A stretch of 64,000 nt of DNA, taken from the IMG/VR virus record IMGVR_UViG_3300044732_000737, positions 1-64,000 of that record, one strand, 5' to 3'. The stretch comes from a virus. Under the pieces are notes generated by a model. The model was not told where the DNA came from and ran no database searches. It worked only from the letters and a program-made list of their open reading frames with translations. Positions 45,302 through 54,129 of this stretch are shown here, one piece after another (within the stretch, counting starts at the first letter, position 1; every line of letters starts with the position of its first letter). The translations under genes were made by a program, and so were the position numbers.

Positions 45302-48300
45302 TTACGGTCCAATACCATACCAATCCATACCTTTAGGTATAGGAGCTAGTATATCTTTTCTCGTAATTTTGTTGCGAGGATTTAGTAAGCCATCCTCAAT
45401 AGCTTTTTGGCGAAGTCGATTGTATGTTTCATTTGACATACCTTCTTCTTTTAGTGCCAGTAATGTTTTCTCTATTGTCTCACCTTCTAAAGCATCTGCA
45501 TAGATTTCTCTAAGAGCTACTTTGGACTTTGCTGCTTGTCCTATGTTGGTGAAGAAAGCATCGTGAATCGTTGCGGTTTCAATACCACTTTTACGACCCC
45601 ATAAATGAAATCTTCTTACAATAGCGGCATCATTCATGTGGTTACCGTTAACCCCCATGCCAATGCCAGCCCTTTGGAGGCTTGATTTTCCTAGAAGTGA
45701 AGCATCTTCTGCTCGATCTTCGTAAATATTACGGACCATCCTGTTAGCTTCTTTGTCATAGAACTCAATGCTAGTTTGGATTTTAGGTCTGTATCTCTGG
45801 TATAAAGTCTTACCATCAAATGTTACCCAAGGTACATCGACCTTCTGAGTTTCATCAACGTAAGCTTTAGCAGCTTCTTTCCAGAATTGTACGAATTTTT
45901 GAGTTACTGGTGCTCTCTCAGCTAGTCTCCGAGACATAATCTCTGACACTGCCTTGAAGTCTTGAGGACCAATTAGTCCCTTACGAGCATTCATTAACTT
46001 ATCGACAAACGCTTCTACGTCTGGGTGAGAATCACGAGCGTGTGCTAAAAGTTCTTGCCCCACAGAGGTTTCACCTTCAACAACTTCGTTTAACTCACGT
46101 TTTAATTGTTTAAGACCAAATACGACATTTTCAGCTCCTAGCCTATCTGCCTCTTTAATCTTTGCATCTATAATATTAGTTACTCCACGAAGTTCTTCAC
46201 GGGTAACAACAGTATATCCTTTTGTCTCTAACACTGAAGCAAACTTAGCTTCAATATTAGCTGCTTGTGTTGCTTTACCTGCACCATAGAAAGAAACCAT
46301 GTTTTGTGCTTTTGCAGCCTTTTGAAGATCTGTCCACTGAACATTAGCATCTCTCAATCCTTGTATTTTCTGAAACTCTGGATCAGACACTGTATCCATA
46401 GCTACTAAGTCATACAAACGATTTTTTTGTAATGTAGGTAATACGTTTGAGTTGATTGAAATATCTCTATCCCCAGTACTTAATCCGATGATCTGAGCAC
46501 CAGAGGATGAAGCATCATTCTCAATCATTAATTTTGTCTTATATGTCGCTAGTTTATTTACATCAGTAAAGTCACCACCTACATGATCATATATACGAGC
46601 ATACTCAATAGCTAGTCTGGAGATTTTTGGAATCTCTTCTGCCTCAGTAGCTCTGATAATAGGATGCTCTAGAAATTCCCTGATACGCCTATCACGTTGG
46701 GTAGTTTCCCTCATTAGGCGACCTAAACTTAAAATATCTCTTTGATTTCTCATAAAGATTTCCATCCGACCTGCTTGTGTTAACGCCTCAGTAGCTGGAC
46801 CAATCATAGAACCAGTTTGAATCATTAACTCCTGAACAATTTCAGGTGTAACGGCCTCTGCCTTAGCAGTATTCAAGAACGGACGAACAACTTCACCACC
46901 AGTAGGTGTTAAGAAACCTTGATAGTAAACACGACCACGACCATCGATATTAGCAACAACGCTAAATGGCTTTCCAGTATCTCGATGATACTTTACAGTC
47001 TGCATAAAGCTATATCCCTGATCTCCACGAGTCAAAATAAGTTTTCTAAAGTCATTTAAGTCATCATACTTTTTTACATTTCCACGAGGATCTCTAAAGC
47101 GAACAACATCTTCCATAAATCCAGCATACTCATTATCAACCTCATATTTCACTGACATTGTGTGATTAAGCATATCAGCAAAATCACGATCAATTAGTAC
47201 TCTGTCATAATTAGCATTAGCTCTACGTGTAATAATCGGAATACCTGTGTTATTGCCTCTAGCATCAAAATAAGTCTTAGCTCCAGGTCTTACATAAAGC
47301 TTATCTCTATCAGAGTTAATACCAATTCGTTTTGCTAATAAAGCACTACGATTAGCCCTTTGTAAGTTGAGCATATCTTTATTTAAGATCTGAACTTCAC
47401 GACTAACAGTATCTCTCCAAGGACCACTAGCACGACCAGTCTCAAGATCAACAACTGATCTCCTAGTCTTGCCACGCATAAGTACACGGATGTAGCCTTT
47501 GTCTTTTAATGCTGTAAGAATCTGCGATCCATCAGCATGGTAGTCTTGTAGTGTAGGCTTAAAGAATGGGAAGTCTGCGACATTCCAAGATTCTCTTAGT
47601 GTTTTACCTACATTAATTGCCAATGAATCGTAGTCAGTTGACTTACCATCAGCAACAACAGTCAATACCTTTGATAAGGTATCAATTGCTTTCTTGTCGT
47701 TTAAACCGCCCTCTACTAATTGATTTAAATAACTTTGTCTTCGTTTACCGAATAAAAACTCTAAGTCCACAATCTTACGATAGTCTTCTCTTCTGTTTCT
47801 TAAGAATTCATCAATTAATCTTTCACTAGGTACTTTGTCTTTAAAAAAGAGTTTAGCTCCAGGAACATTACTTAACAAGAATTTAACTACTTTGTCTTTG
47901 AAGTTATCAACACCAATTCTGGGAGCACCTCTAAACCAAGTATATACAGGAGTTCTTCCAGTATAATACAAAGATCTAGCTAATGGCCTACCTTCTGTAG
48001 TAGCCCAATTACGAACATAACGTTGATTATCAATATTATTTTCGATAATCTCGTCAAATGTATAGTACTTACCAAAGATCTGAACTTTAGCTGGCTCTCC
48101 AGCGACCCCATAAGAATCAAACTGCTGAGATCTAGCTCTTGATCTACGATCTAAAATACGGCTTGTGTTAACTACAGAATATTGCATTTCACCACGAGTA
48201 ACATTCATAAAGTTAACCCATGGTTGCTTATCGTTATTGTATCGCTCAAAAATAACACGTAGATTCTCTGCAATAGCAGTCTGTTGATTTACAGATACTG

Positions 48301-49720
48301 AATCATCTAAGCTTTCAACGAATTGTTGAATCCATGCTTTTTGTTCTTGATTAAGAGCCTTAGAATTTTTAATAAAGTCTATACGTTCTTGTAATACATT
48401 AAAGTCTGGATCATAAAGTAAAGTAGAACTTTGTTCGCCTGTGAAAGGATCAAAGCTATTGTTACGTTCATCAAACTCATTGTTTGCTCTAATTCGAACT
48501 GATCGTTTACCTGCTAGAGTAGTACCACGATAATCTACTAAAGAAATAGTCTGAGCAGTATTCTCAGTGTCTGCAATATACATTGCCTTTAACTGTTTAG
48601 TAGCCTCTGTATTCCTCATTAGTTCATATGGTCTAGCCACATTAATTGCAAACAGATTAGACTCTGCCTCGGCTACAGCTGACTGCCTAGTTGGGAAGAA
48701 ACTTGTTCTTGCATTATCAAGCTTCCTTAATGCAGCAATGCTTAGTTGTTGACCTTTAGCAGTCGTAAATGCTTTTACATCCAAAATACCTTTCTGTAAT
48801 AGTCCAGCACGCTCCTCACTACCTAGATGTTTAACTTGAACCATCATAGGCTGGCGCTTAAGCCAAGAACCGTAAGTTTCTACTGGTGGTAAACTACCAT
48901 CAACAAGTTTTTCAGAAGTTTCTCTTAGCTTGTTAACCTTTACTCTTGTATCTTTTGCCTCAGCAGCTTTTAATAGTTCTTCTTTGTTCTTTAAAACAGG
49001 AACCATAGAGCTACGGCAATTCCAGTGAAGTGGTGGTCTAAATCTTAGATCATCAATCTTGTATACTTGGCCATCATGGTGTGCACAGACTCTTGAAGTT
49101 CTATTGTCTAGTACAGCAGTAAATCTGTAACCTTTTAAAACCTCTTTATTACGATCCATTACTAAATTAAGCGCTTGTGCTTGTGTATTAGTAATAGCAG
49201 TCCTAACTAAAACCTTAGCCTGAACCTCAGTCAGGGTGGTTGTTTTAATTACATCTGAAATAATTTCTTTTACTGGCTTATTGTCTGCTAAACCAGATTT
49301 AATCTTTCCATCAATCCTAGCAAGTTCACTCGTACCAACAGTATCAAAGTGATCCCTTAAGCTTTTGGATGCTGTAATGTTAGGTCCAATAAGTTTAGGA
49401 ATAGCATCACTACCCCTAGGCTTTTGAACTCTGAAGAATGAACCAGCACTCTTCTCTAAATTGTTAGCATGAAAGCTTACAGAGGCATCTGCATAGTCAC
49501 TAACTGAATTGCTAGCAATCATGTGCAACTCTTTTGTTGCTCGAGTTACCTCTGGCTTTACATCGGCCTTAATGTTCTTTGTTAAGAGTACTCTAAGGCG
49601 CTTTTGATGTCTACGAATGCCCCTACTTACATTAGTGGAGGTCTCCGCTTCATATAGTCTTGTATCAGCTAAGTGCTGTACAATTCTGTCATAAATTTCC
49701 GTATTAATAGGAGTTGGCAT
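45302..49720 (-). CDS. MuF head protein fused to a single-subunit RNA polymerase (1472 residues)
   Basis: The start (MPTPINTEIYDRIV) is chosen because AAGGGG precedes ATG 49720. Residues about 165-245 form a MuF domain: ITNTQAQALN, LDNRTSRVCAHHDGQVY (D205, C212) and PPLHWNCRSSMVPV. From about residue 430 on comes an RNA polymerase module with D926-x-x-G-R930 (NIDGRGRVYYQG), motif A D1069 (ENDASSSGAQ), motif B K1137-x7-Y1145 (KAQNMVSFYGAG) and motif C H1386-D1387 (ATIHDAFFTN). All key T7/N4 residues are kept. B-to-C spacing of 250 is nearer N4 vRNAP than T7 (about 180). MuF proteins are internal virion proteins beside the portal, so a virion-carried RNAP is inferred. Confidence 0.9.
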   Translation of the reverse strand: MPTPINTEIYDRIVQHLADTRLYEAETSTNVSRGIRRHQKRLRVLLTKNIKADVKPEVTRATKELHMIASNSVSDYADASVSFHANNLEKSAGSFFRVQKPRGSDAIPKLIGPNITASKSLRDHFDTVGTSELARIDGKIKSGLADNKPVKEIISDVIKTTTLTEVQAKVLVRTAITNTQAQALNLVMDRNKEVLKGYRFTAVLDNRTSRVCAHHDGQVYKIDDLRFRPPLHWNCRSSMVPVLKNKEELLKAAEAKDTRVKVNKLRETSEKLVDGSLPPVETYGSWLKRQPMMVQVKHLGSEERAGLLQKGILDVKAFTTAKGQQLSIAALRKLDNARTSFFPTRQSAVAEAESNLFAINVARPYELMRNTEATKQLKAMYIADTENTAQTISLVDYRGTTLAGKRSVRIRANNEFDERNNSFDPFTGEQSSTLLYDPDFNVLQERIDFIKNSKALNQEQKAWIQQFVESLDDSVSVNQQTAIAENLRVIFERYNNDKQPWVNFMNVTRGEMQYSVVNTSRILDRRSRARSQQFDSYGVAGEPAKVQIFGKYYTFDEIIENNIDNQRYVRNWATTEGRPLARSLYYTGRTPVYTWFRGAPRIGVDNFKDKVVKFLLSNVPGAKLFFKDKVPSERLIDEFLRNRREDYRKIVDLEFLFGKRRQSYLNQLVEGGLNDKKAIDTLSKVLTVVADGKSTDYDSLAINVGKTLRESWNVADFPFFKPTLQDYHADGSQILTALKDKGYIRVLMRGKTRRSVVDLETGRASGPWRDTVSREVQILNKDMLNLQRANRSALLAKRIGINSDRDKLYVRPGAKTYFDARGNNTGIPIITRRANANYDRVLIDRDFADMLNHTMSVKYEVDNEYAGFMEDVVRFRDPRGNVKKYDDLNDFRKLILTRGDQGYSFMQTVKYHRDTGKPFSVVANIDGRGRVYYQGFLTPTGGEVVRPFLNTAKAEAVTPEIVQELMIQTGSMIGPATEALTQAGRMEIFMRNQRDILSLGRLMRETTQRDRRIREFLEHPIIRATEAEEIPKISRLAIEYARIYDHVGGDFTDVNKLATYKTKLMIENDASSSGAQIIGLSTGDRDISINSNVLPTLQKNRLYDLVAMDTVSDPEFQKIQGLRDANVQWTDLQKAAKAQNMVSFYGAGKATQAANIEAKFASVLETKGYTVVTREELRGVTNIIDAKIKEADRLGAENVVFGLKQLKRELNEVVEGETSVGQELLAHARDSHPDVEAFVDKLMNARKGLIGPQDFKAVSEIMSRRLAERAPVTQKFVQFWKEAAKAYVDETQKVDVPWVTFDGKTLYQRYRPKIQTSIEFYDKEANRMVRNIYEDRAEDASLLGKSSLQRAGIGMGVNGNHMNDAAIVRRFHLWGRKSGIETATIHDAFFTNIGQAAKSKVALREIYADALEGETIEKTLLALKEEGMSNETYNRLRQKAIEDGLLNPRNKITRKDILAPIPKGMDWYGIGP

Positions 49721-49765
49721 ATTTCCCCTTGATACCATACAATATATGCATCAAGGATGCCCGTA

Positions 49766-51391
49766 TTATACAGTGTTGTCGTTGTCATCGTCCCTATTAT
49801 TAGGGCGCATATTATCTGTGTCTGAGATAGAAGAATCTATGCTCATTGCCTTAGTGTCTACTAGAGGGTCACTCTGGATCTCTGCTATGCCATCTTCATC
49901 GTTGTACTCAGCTGGGAGCACATCATTGAACTTAGCAATAGAAATAAATGTAGAACGTGGAATAATACCTTGCTGGTACCACTCTGTAACTAGTCTCATC
50001 CAGTCTGCGCCTACTGGTGTAGGATTAAAGTCAGCACTTAATGTGAACTTAATATCTGTTGGAAGAACATCAATATTGTATTTCCACTTAAGCATTACTG
50101 TAATAATCTGTCTCATTGTCTCTGAGATACGAGTATTGAGCATACCTAGTTGGGCAGTCTGAGCAGCATTACGGATTTCTAGACTTACGCCTGACTCACC
50201 TGAAGAGCCCTCTGGTGAAAGCATACGAATGCCCATACGAGCCATTTCTTCAATAGTAGCCGCAATAGCTTTTTCCATATCTGCTAAAGCGCCTGTTGGA
50301 GTGTCCAATGCTCTAATGTCGTCTCCAGCACGGAGCTTAATCCATGAGCCAAGACCTGCCTCTACAATAGTTTCAAACTCTTCATCAGTCATATCTGACA
50401 TTACTACTGGAGTGTATGTAGCTGCACCATAAAGTAAGTGATTACGTCGGCTAATCTTGTTGTACAAGGCAATCTCACGATCAATCAATGATTGTAGGAT
50501 TGGTTCAACAGGGTCGATCTGACCATTCAATGGATAGGCAGGAATGAAGTTCATTCTCTCACCGTTCATCAAAGGTACTTCTGTACGTGTCTTTACCCAT
50601 GCTGCATTAGCATTGTCTGTTTGATACTTGGATGTAACATTACCATTAATAACGCTTACAGACTCATTAGTGTCTCGTGTGTAAGTATCTACGACAAGCA
50701 GTCCTGACTCATCTAAATAATAGTGAGTAACAGTGTCTACATAGTCTGGGTGGAATTCATTTTTAGAATAGTCTTCCATGTAGTAACGGAAAAGTAAACT
50801 TGTTAATACTTGTTTGTTAGTATTACGGTCTTGACCCCTACGCCAGTTAATAATGTTCTCTGCTTGAATGAGCATTACATATGGGGACAAAGCCTTGGCC
50901 TCTTCCATAGTGAGAGCGTCTGGATTAGCTACTGTAGGGTAGTCTACCAAACACCAAGCCCTAGAAGACTGTAGCTCTTCCCATATAGCCGCATCTAAGA
51001 AACCATGTAGTGAAGTACCATCAGCACCAAAAGAAGTACGAATCCAGTCTTCAGTTCCTTCAGGAAATACATTCTCTGGAAGCTCAATAGCTGCTTGCTT
51101 ACGTAATAAGCCGCCTACAAGAACCTTAGCATACTGTGCTGTTAGTCCAGGAAGCTCACCCTCAGCACGATAAAAGTTGTACTGTTGCGAACTCATTGTG
51201 GGAGAGAAGGGTAATAGTAAGTTATTGTACGTTACAGTATCAATTGAGTCATCATATGCTCTTGCATGAGTCTGTCCATTAAGAACAGCTCTAGCCCTCT
51301 CCCAGAGAGGCCGCATAGACTCATATGCTGCGTTAGGATCCCCAAGGCTCTTCGTCTTAGCCTTTGATGGGGTCGTTGTTAGGTTTGCCAT
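49766..51391 (-). CDS. Portal protein (DUF4055-like)
   Basis: A 541-residue protein. AAYESMRPLWERARAVLNGQ and LPGLTAQYAKVLVGGLLRKQ near the start, a stem region around LIDREIALYNKISRRNHLLY, and EEMARMGIRMLSPEGSSGES are the plan of SPP1 gp6/DUF4055 portals. The dodecameric ring packages DNA and connects the tail. It stands between PhoH and the MuF-RNAP gene, the usual portal-MuF-scaffold-capsid order. Confidence 0.9.
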   Translation of the reverse strand: MANLTTTPSKAKTKSLGDPNAAYESMRPLWERARAVLNGQTHARAYDDSIDTVTYNNLLLPFSPTMSSQQYNFYRAEGELPGLTAQYAKVLVGGLLRKQAAIELPENVFPEGTEDWIRTSFGADGTSLHGFLDAAIWEELQSSRAWCLVDYPTVANPDALTMEEAKALSPYVMLIQAENIINWRRGQDRNTNKQVLTSLLFRYYMEDYSKNEFHPDYVDTVTHYYLDESGLLVVDTYTRDTNESVSVINGNVTSKYQTDNANAAWVKTRTEVPLMNGERMNFIPAYPLNGQIDPVEPILQSLIDREIALYNKISRRNHLLYGAATYTPVVMSDMTDEEFETIVEAGLGSWIKLRAGDDIRALDTPTGALADMEKAIAATIEEMARMGIRMLSPEGSSGESGVSLEIRNAAQTAQLGMLNTRISETMRQIITVMLKWKYNIDVLPTDIKFTLSADFNPTPVGADWMRLVTEWYQQGIIPRSTFISIAKFNDVLPAEYNDEDGIAEIQSDPLVDTKAMSIDSSISDTDNMRPNNRDDDNDNTV

Positions 51392-52117
51392 TTAAAGTTT
51401 CTCCTCCATAAGCATCCTAACAATCTTCGCAACGATGTCTGAGCGAACAATATCGTCTACACCAAACTCGATGATAGGAATGTCAATGTTATGTTTCTTG
51501 CATAGTTGGACAAATTTAAGAATGTCCTTACCACTGTTAATATCACTCTGGGCAGGATCGCCACAGAGGACCATTTTAGAGTTCTCACCAAGGCGTGTTG
51601 TAATCGCCTTTAACTCTTCAAATGTTAAATTCTGACACTCGTCTACAATGACAAGTGAGTTTTCATAAGATCGACCACGAATAGTTTCTAGTGGTTGGAT
51701 CTCGATTGAACCTTTGTTTACTAAGTACTGATAGAAGCCTAACCCGAAAGACTTCTCTAAAACACTAGTAATAGGCATTAACCAAGGAGCCATCTTATCA
51801 GCGATGGTCCCTGGAAAATGTCCTAAAGATTTTCCCGTAGCTACATTAGCTCTACTTAAAATTATTTTGTCATACTTGCCTGTTAAGAACAAGGATGCTA
51901 CCATAGATGAGGAGCAATAAGTTTTACCTGTACCAGCGCAGCCAATAGTGACAGTGATAGGGTAATGACGAATTGCAGTAAGGAGATTGTCCTGTTTGTC
52001 ATTCTTAGGTTGAACGTGGAATGGCCTTGGGGCCTTAATAACTTTAACATTAGATTGGTAATCCTCAATATGTGATACTTGAGCTTGTTTACGTGGAACT
52101 TTACGGGTTTTTTGCAT
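51392..52117 (-). CDS. PhoH-like ATPase
   Basis: A 241-residue P-loop protein: Walker A G59-CAGTGKT, then RANVATGKSLGHFPGTIADK, SIEIQPLETIRGRSY, Walker B SLVIVDECQN and KMVLCGDPAQSD (sensor). These are the PhoH family motifs. PhoH proteins are common in aquatic phages and are thought to act on RNA or in host stress, but the role is unsettled. One base separates it from the portal gene. Confidence 0.93.
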   Translation of the reverse strand: MQKTRKVPRKQAQVSHIEDYQSNVKVIKAPRPFHVQPKNDKQDNLLTAIRHYPITVTIGCAGTGKTYCSSSMVASLFLTGKYDKIILSRANVATGKSLGHFPGTIADKMAPWLMPITSVLEKSFGLGFYQYLVNKGSIEIQPLETIRGRSYENSLVIVDECQNLTFEELKAITTRLGENSKMVLCGDPAQSDINSGKDILKFVQLCKKHNIDIPIIEFGVDDIVRSDIVAKIVRMLMEEKL

Positions 52118-52128
52118 TAGCTAAATCC

Positions 52129-52311
52129 TTACTTCTTTGGTACTTCAGTACCCTCTAGCTTTTTATGAACTTTAATTTCTTTACAGACTTCTTTAGACTT
52201 ACCAGTCTTAGGATCTTTAGTCTCTTTACAGACCTTCTTTGTTGTTGGCTCTGCTGAATAAACAGTAGGAACAACAAACAAAAGGGCAAATAGTAGTGCT
52301 AATTGTTTCAT
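52129..52311 (-). CDS. Small secreted lysine-rich protein
   Basis: A 60-residue protein with a clear Sec signal peptide (MKQLALLFALLFVVPTVYSA, cleavage expected after YSA). The mature part is about 40 residues with two cysteines in KKVCKETKDPKTGKSKEVCK, which could form one disulfide in the periplasm. AAGGATTAAAATG gives a good start. Not recognised. Confidence 0.75.
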   Translation of the reverse strand: MKQLALLFALLFVVPTVYSAEPTTKKVCKETKDPKTGKSKEVCKEIKVHKKLEGTEVPKK

Positions 52312-52320
52312 TTTAATCCT

Positions 52321-52767
52321 TTAAATAGGAGGATGATCTGGAGGTGGAGGAGCTAGCTTACCACCATAACCTGTAGTTACTTGCGGTTGTGGAGGTGGCG
52401 AAGCTTGTTGCATAGGTGCATTTTGAGGAGCTGCCATAGGGGTAGCCATAGGCTGACCTGGAGGTGGCCCTGAAGCAGCACCAGCCATCTTCTCTTGACC
52501 TCTTGACCATGCAGTAATACCCAGTACAGCACCCATAGCCATATGGAACAAACCACCACCCTGAAGGGTTAATGGAGCCCACTGTCTAAAGGCATCATTC
52601 TGAACAGCAGTTTCCCAGAACTGTACAATTGTAAACATAATAGGAAACAAGATAAAGTCAGAGGCACATACACACATGTACATTACTGCCATCATTGGAC
52701 GCCACTTTTTCTGGATCCAACTTTCTTCTTCTTTCTTAGGAGCCTCGTCCTTAATTTCTTCTGACAT
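52321..52767 (-). CDS. Holin-like membrane protein
   Basis: A 148-residue protein: charged N-terminus, RPMMAVMYMCVCASDFILFP (helix 1), a middle helix around PIMFTIVQFWETAV, then WAPLTLQGGGLFHMAMGAVL (helix 2/3), and a Pro/Gln-rich cytoplasmic tail. This layout matches holin-type proteins of aquatic phages that lie near spanin and endolysin genes. Function is inferred from layout and context. Confidence 0.6.
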   Translation of the reverse strand: MSEEIKDEAPKKEEESWIQKKWRPMMAVMYMCVCASDFILFPIMFTIVQFWETAVQNDAFRQWAPLTLQGGGLFHMAMGAVLGITAWSRGQEKMAGAASGPPPGQPMATPMAAPQNAPMQQASPPPQPQVTTGYGGKLAPPPPDHPPI

Positions 52768-52776
52768 AAGAATTCC

Positions 52777-53325
52777 TTAAATTGTTAGTGGTAGCCACAA
52801 CCATACGGCTTGTGACATTAGCAGTGATGCTACAGCACCTACGCCAATACTGGCTCTAAATAGATTACGATTAACAGCAAGAATAGATGCGGTTAATAAC
52901 ACGATAGCAATCTGGAATAGTGACCCTGCATAAGTATAGAATGGAGAACGTTGTTTAGCTACTGCTCTCTCAGCCTCTAGCTTACGAGCCTTGGCCATAA
53001 GTTCTTTCTTACCTTCGCCTGTAGCAGGTTCAGATTCATACCTGTCAATCTTCTTTTGTAATTCTTCTGCCTTAGCGGTGTTACCTTTGGATAGAGCATT
53101 CTCTTTAGAGATTTCAGCTAGGCGACCTTTGATGTCCTTAGACTGATAGAATGCCCATGTGTTGTTTGCATCGATTGTGTTGTTCAATACCTTAGAACTA
53201 TTAGATCCACCCATAAGAGTGTTAATAGCTAACAATGCAGCAAGCACTGTAATAACCCAGCCAGCCTTATCCTTTAGTAGAGCTTCTCTTTCGCTTCTGC
53301 TTAGAGGTTTCTTTTCTTCTGTCAT
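52777..53325 (-). CDS. DUF4337-like membrane protein
   Basis: A 182-residue protein: charged start (KPLSRSEREALLKDKAG), helix WVITVLAALLAINTLMG, the DUF4337 signature ANNTWAFYQSKDIKGRLAE, a helical linker, then two helices (SLFQIAIVLLTASILAVN and GVGAVASLLMSQAVWLWL). Membrane-bound, role unknown. Located within the lysis-area gene group. Confidence 0.8.
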   Translation of the reverse strand: MTEEKKPLSRSEREALLKDKAGWVITVLAALLAINTLMGGSNSSKVLNNTIDANNTWAFYQSKDIKGRLAEISKENALSKGNTAKAEELQKKIDRYESEPATGEGKKELMAKARKLEAERAVAKQRSPFYTYAGSLFQIAIVLLTASILAVNRNLFRASIGVGAVASLLMSQAVWLWLPLTI

Positions 53326-53333
53326 AATGCTCC

Positions 53334-53486
53334 TTAGAAAGGTAGGTATTTGTTGATTAGGCCATTAACGATTCTGTCTGAGAGATCATTTGGTAAATAT
53401 TTAAGGAAGCCTAGGAAATATAAAGCTACAGCACCGTAGCAAAATATTTTAAAGCATAGGTCTGCAGTCTTCTGATACTCGTTCAT
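53334..53486 (-). CDS. Small membrane protein (50 residues)
   Basis: Reads MNEYQKTADLCFKIFCYGAV, with a hydrophobic stretch (FKIFCYGAVALYFLGFLKYL) and a polar end. The ATG overlaps the stop of the preceding gene (ATGA) and the stop is a few bases before the DUF4337 start. Not recognised. Confidence 0.65.
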   Translation of the reverse strand: MNEYQKTADLCFKIFCYGAVALYFLGFLKYLPNDLSDRIVNGLINKYLPF

Positions 53487-53977
53487 CGTCCACACCCACC
53501 TGGAGGACATAGATTGCTAAGTTCGTTAATGCCAACAAACAAGAGAAACAGTACAAAGAACACAGCACCAACAGCAATAGCTATTTGTGTATAGTACTCT
53601 TCATCCTCTTTAGCCCTCTTCTCTGCATCTTTAAGCTTTCGCATAGCAATGGCATCATCACGATCCATCTCAGCTTGGCGAGATTTAATTTTATTCCATA
53701 CATCTATCTTACCTGTCTGCATAAAGAGCATCTTTAACTCTTCCTCAAATGCTCGAGCTTGCTCAAGAGCCATTTCGATTTGCAGTGCAGTGCCCATATT
53801 AGAGCCTTTGCCAGACTGTTTAGCTTCGATCATAGCTCTAGTGGCTACGCTCTTAGCATCAAACATCTTACCGATCATAGGGGCTAACGAGCCCAGATCA
53901 TTGGCTACCTTACTAGCCTTCTTAACCATGCTAATTGCTGATTGTATACCAGCAAGAGCTGTGATTGGATCAATCAT
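53483..53977 (-). CDS. Hypothetical protein with C-terminal membrane anchor
   Basis: A 164-residue protein: Ala/Ser-rich helical start, a long coiled coil (about 60-125), then one helix AIAVGAVFFVLFLLFVGINE and a Cys-Gly end LCPPGGCGR. This plan is seen in late-region proteins of T7-like aquatic phages, sometimes suggested to be virion-associated. Function not known. Confidence 0.75.
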   Translation of the reverse strand: MIDPITALAGIQSAISMVKKASKVANDLGSLAPMIGKMFDAKSVATRAMIEAKQSGKGSNMGTALQIEMALEQARAFEEELKMLFMQTGKIDVWNKIKSRQAEMDRDDAIAMRKLKDAEKRAKEDEEYYTQIAIAVGAVFFVLFLLFVGINELSNLCPPGGCGR

Positions 53978-54129
53978 TTTCTTTTCCCTTTATCCGTTTT
54001 GTCATTGTTCTTCCACTTTAAACAACTGACCTTACGGTTATAAACGGGTCCCTGCCATGTCCATCTCTCACAGACGGGGGCTTTTGGGTCATAACCAGCT
54101 AACACTAAGGTAAGAAGAATAGTAGACAT
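53974..54129 (-). CDS. Small protein with signal-like start and two cysteines
   Basis: A 51-residue frame, MSTILLTLVLAGYDPKAPVC, then ERWTWQGPVYNRKVSCLKWK and a Lys-rich tail. The short hydrophobic start could export or anchor it; the two Cys could pair outside the cytoplasm. The start touches the endolysin stop and the stop overlaps the next ATG. Function unknown. Confidence 0.6.
   Translation of the reverse strand: MSTILLTLVLAGYDPKAPVCERWTWQGPVYNRKVSCLKWKNNDKTDKGKRK

Noticed and set aside
45302-49720. MuF C-terminal extension read as a polymorphic toxin
   Set aside because: All four RNA polymerase motifs are present with correct spacing and order, and the length of about 1000 residues is far beyond known MuF toxin domains.
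49748-49760. Hairpin GCATC-AAG-GATGC (5-bp stem, 3-base loop) just upstream of the MuF-RNAP gene, like an N4 vRNAP promoter
   Set aside because: The AAG loop is on the plus strand, facing away from the gene and into antisense of portal; a single short hairpin is weak evidence.
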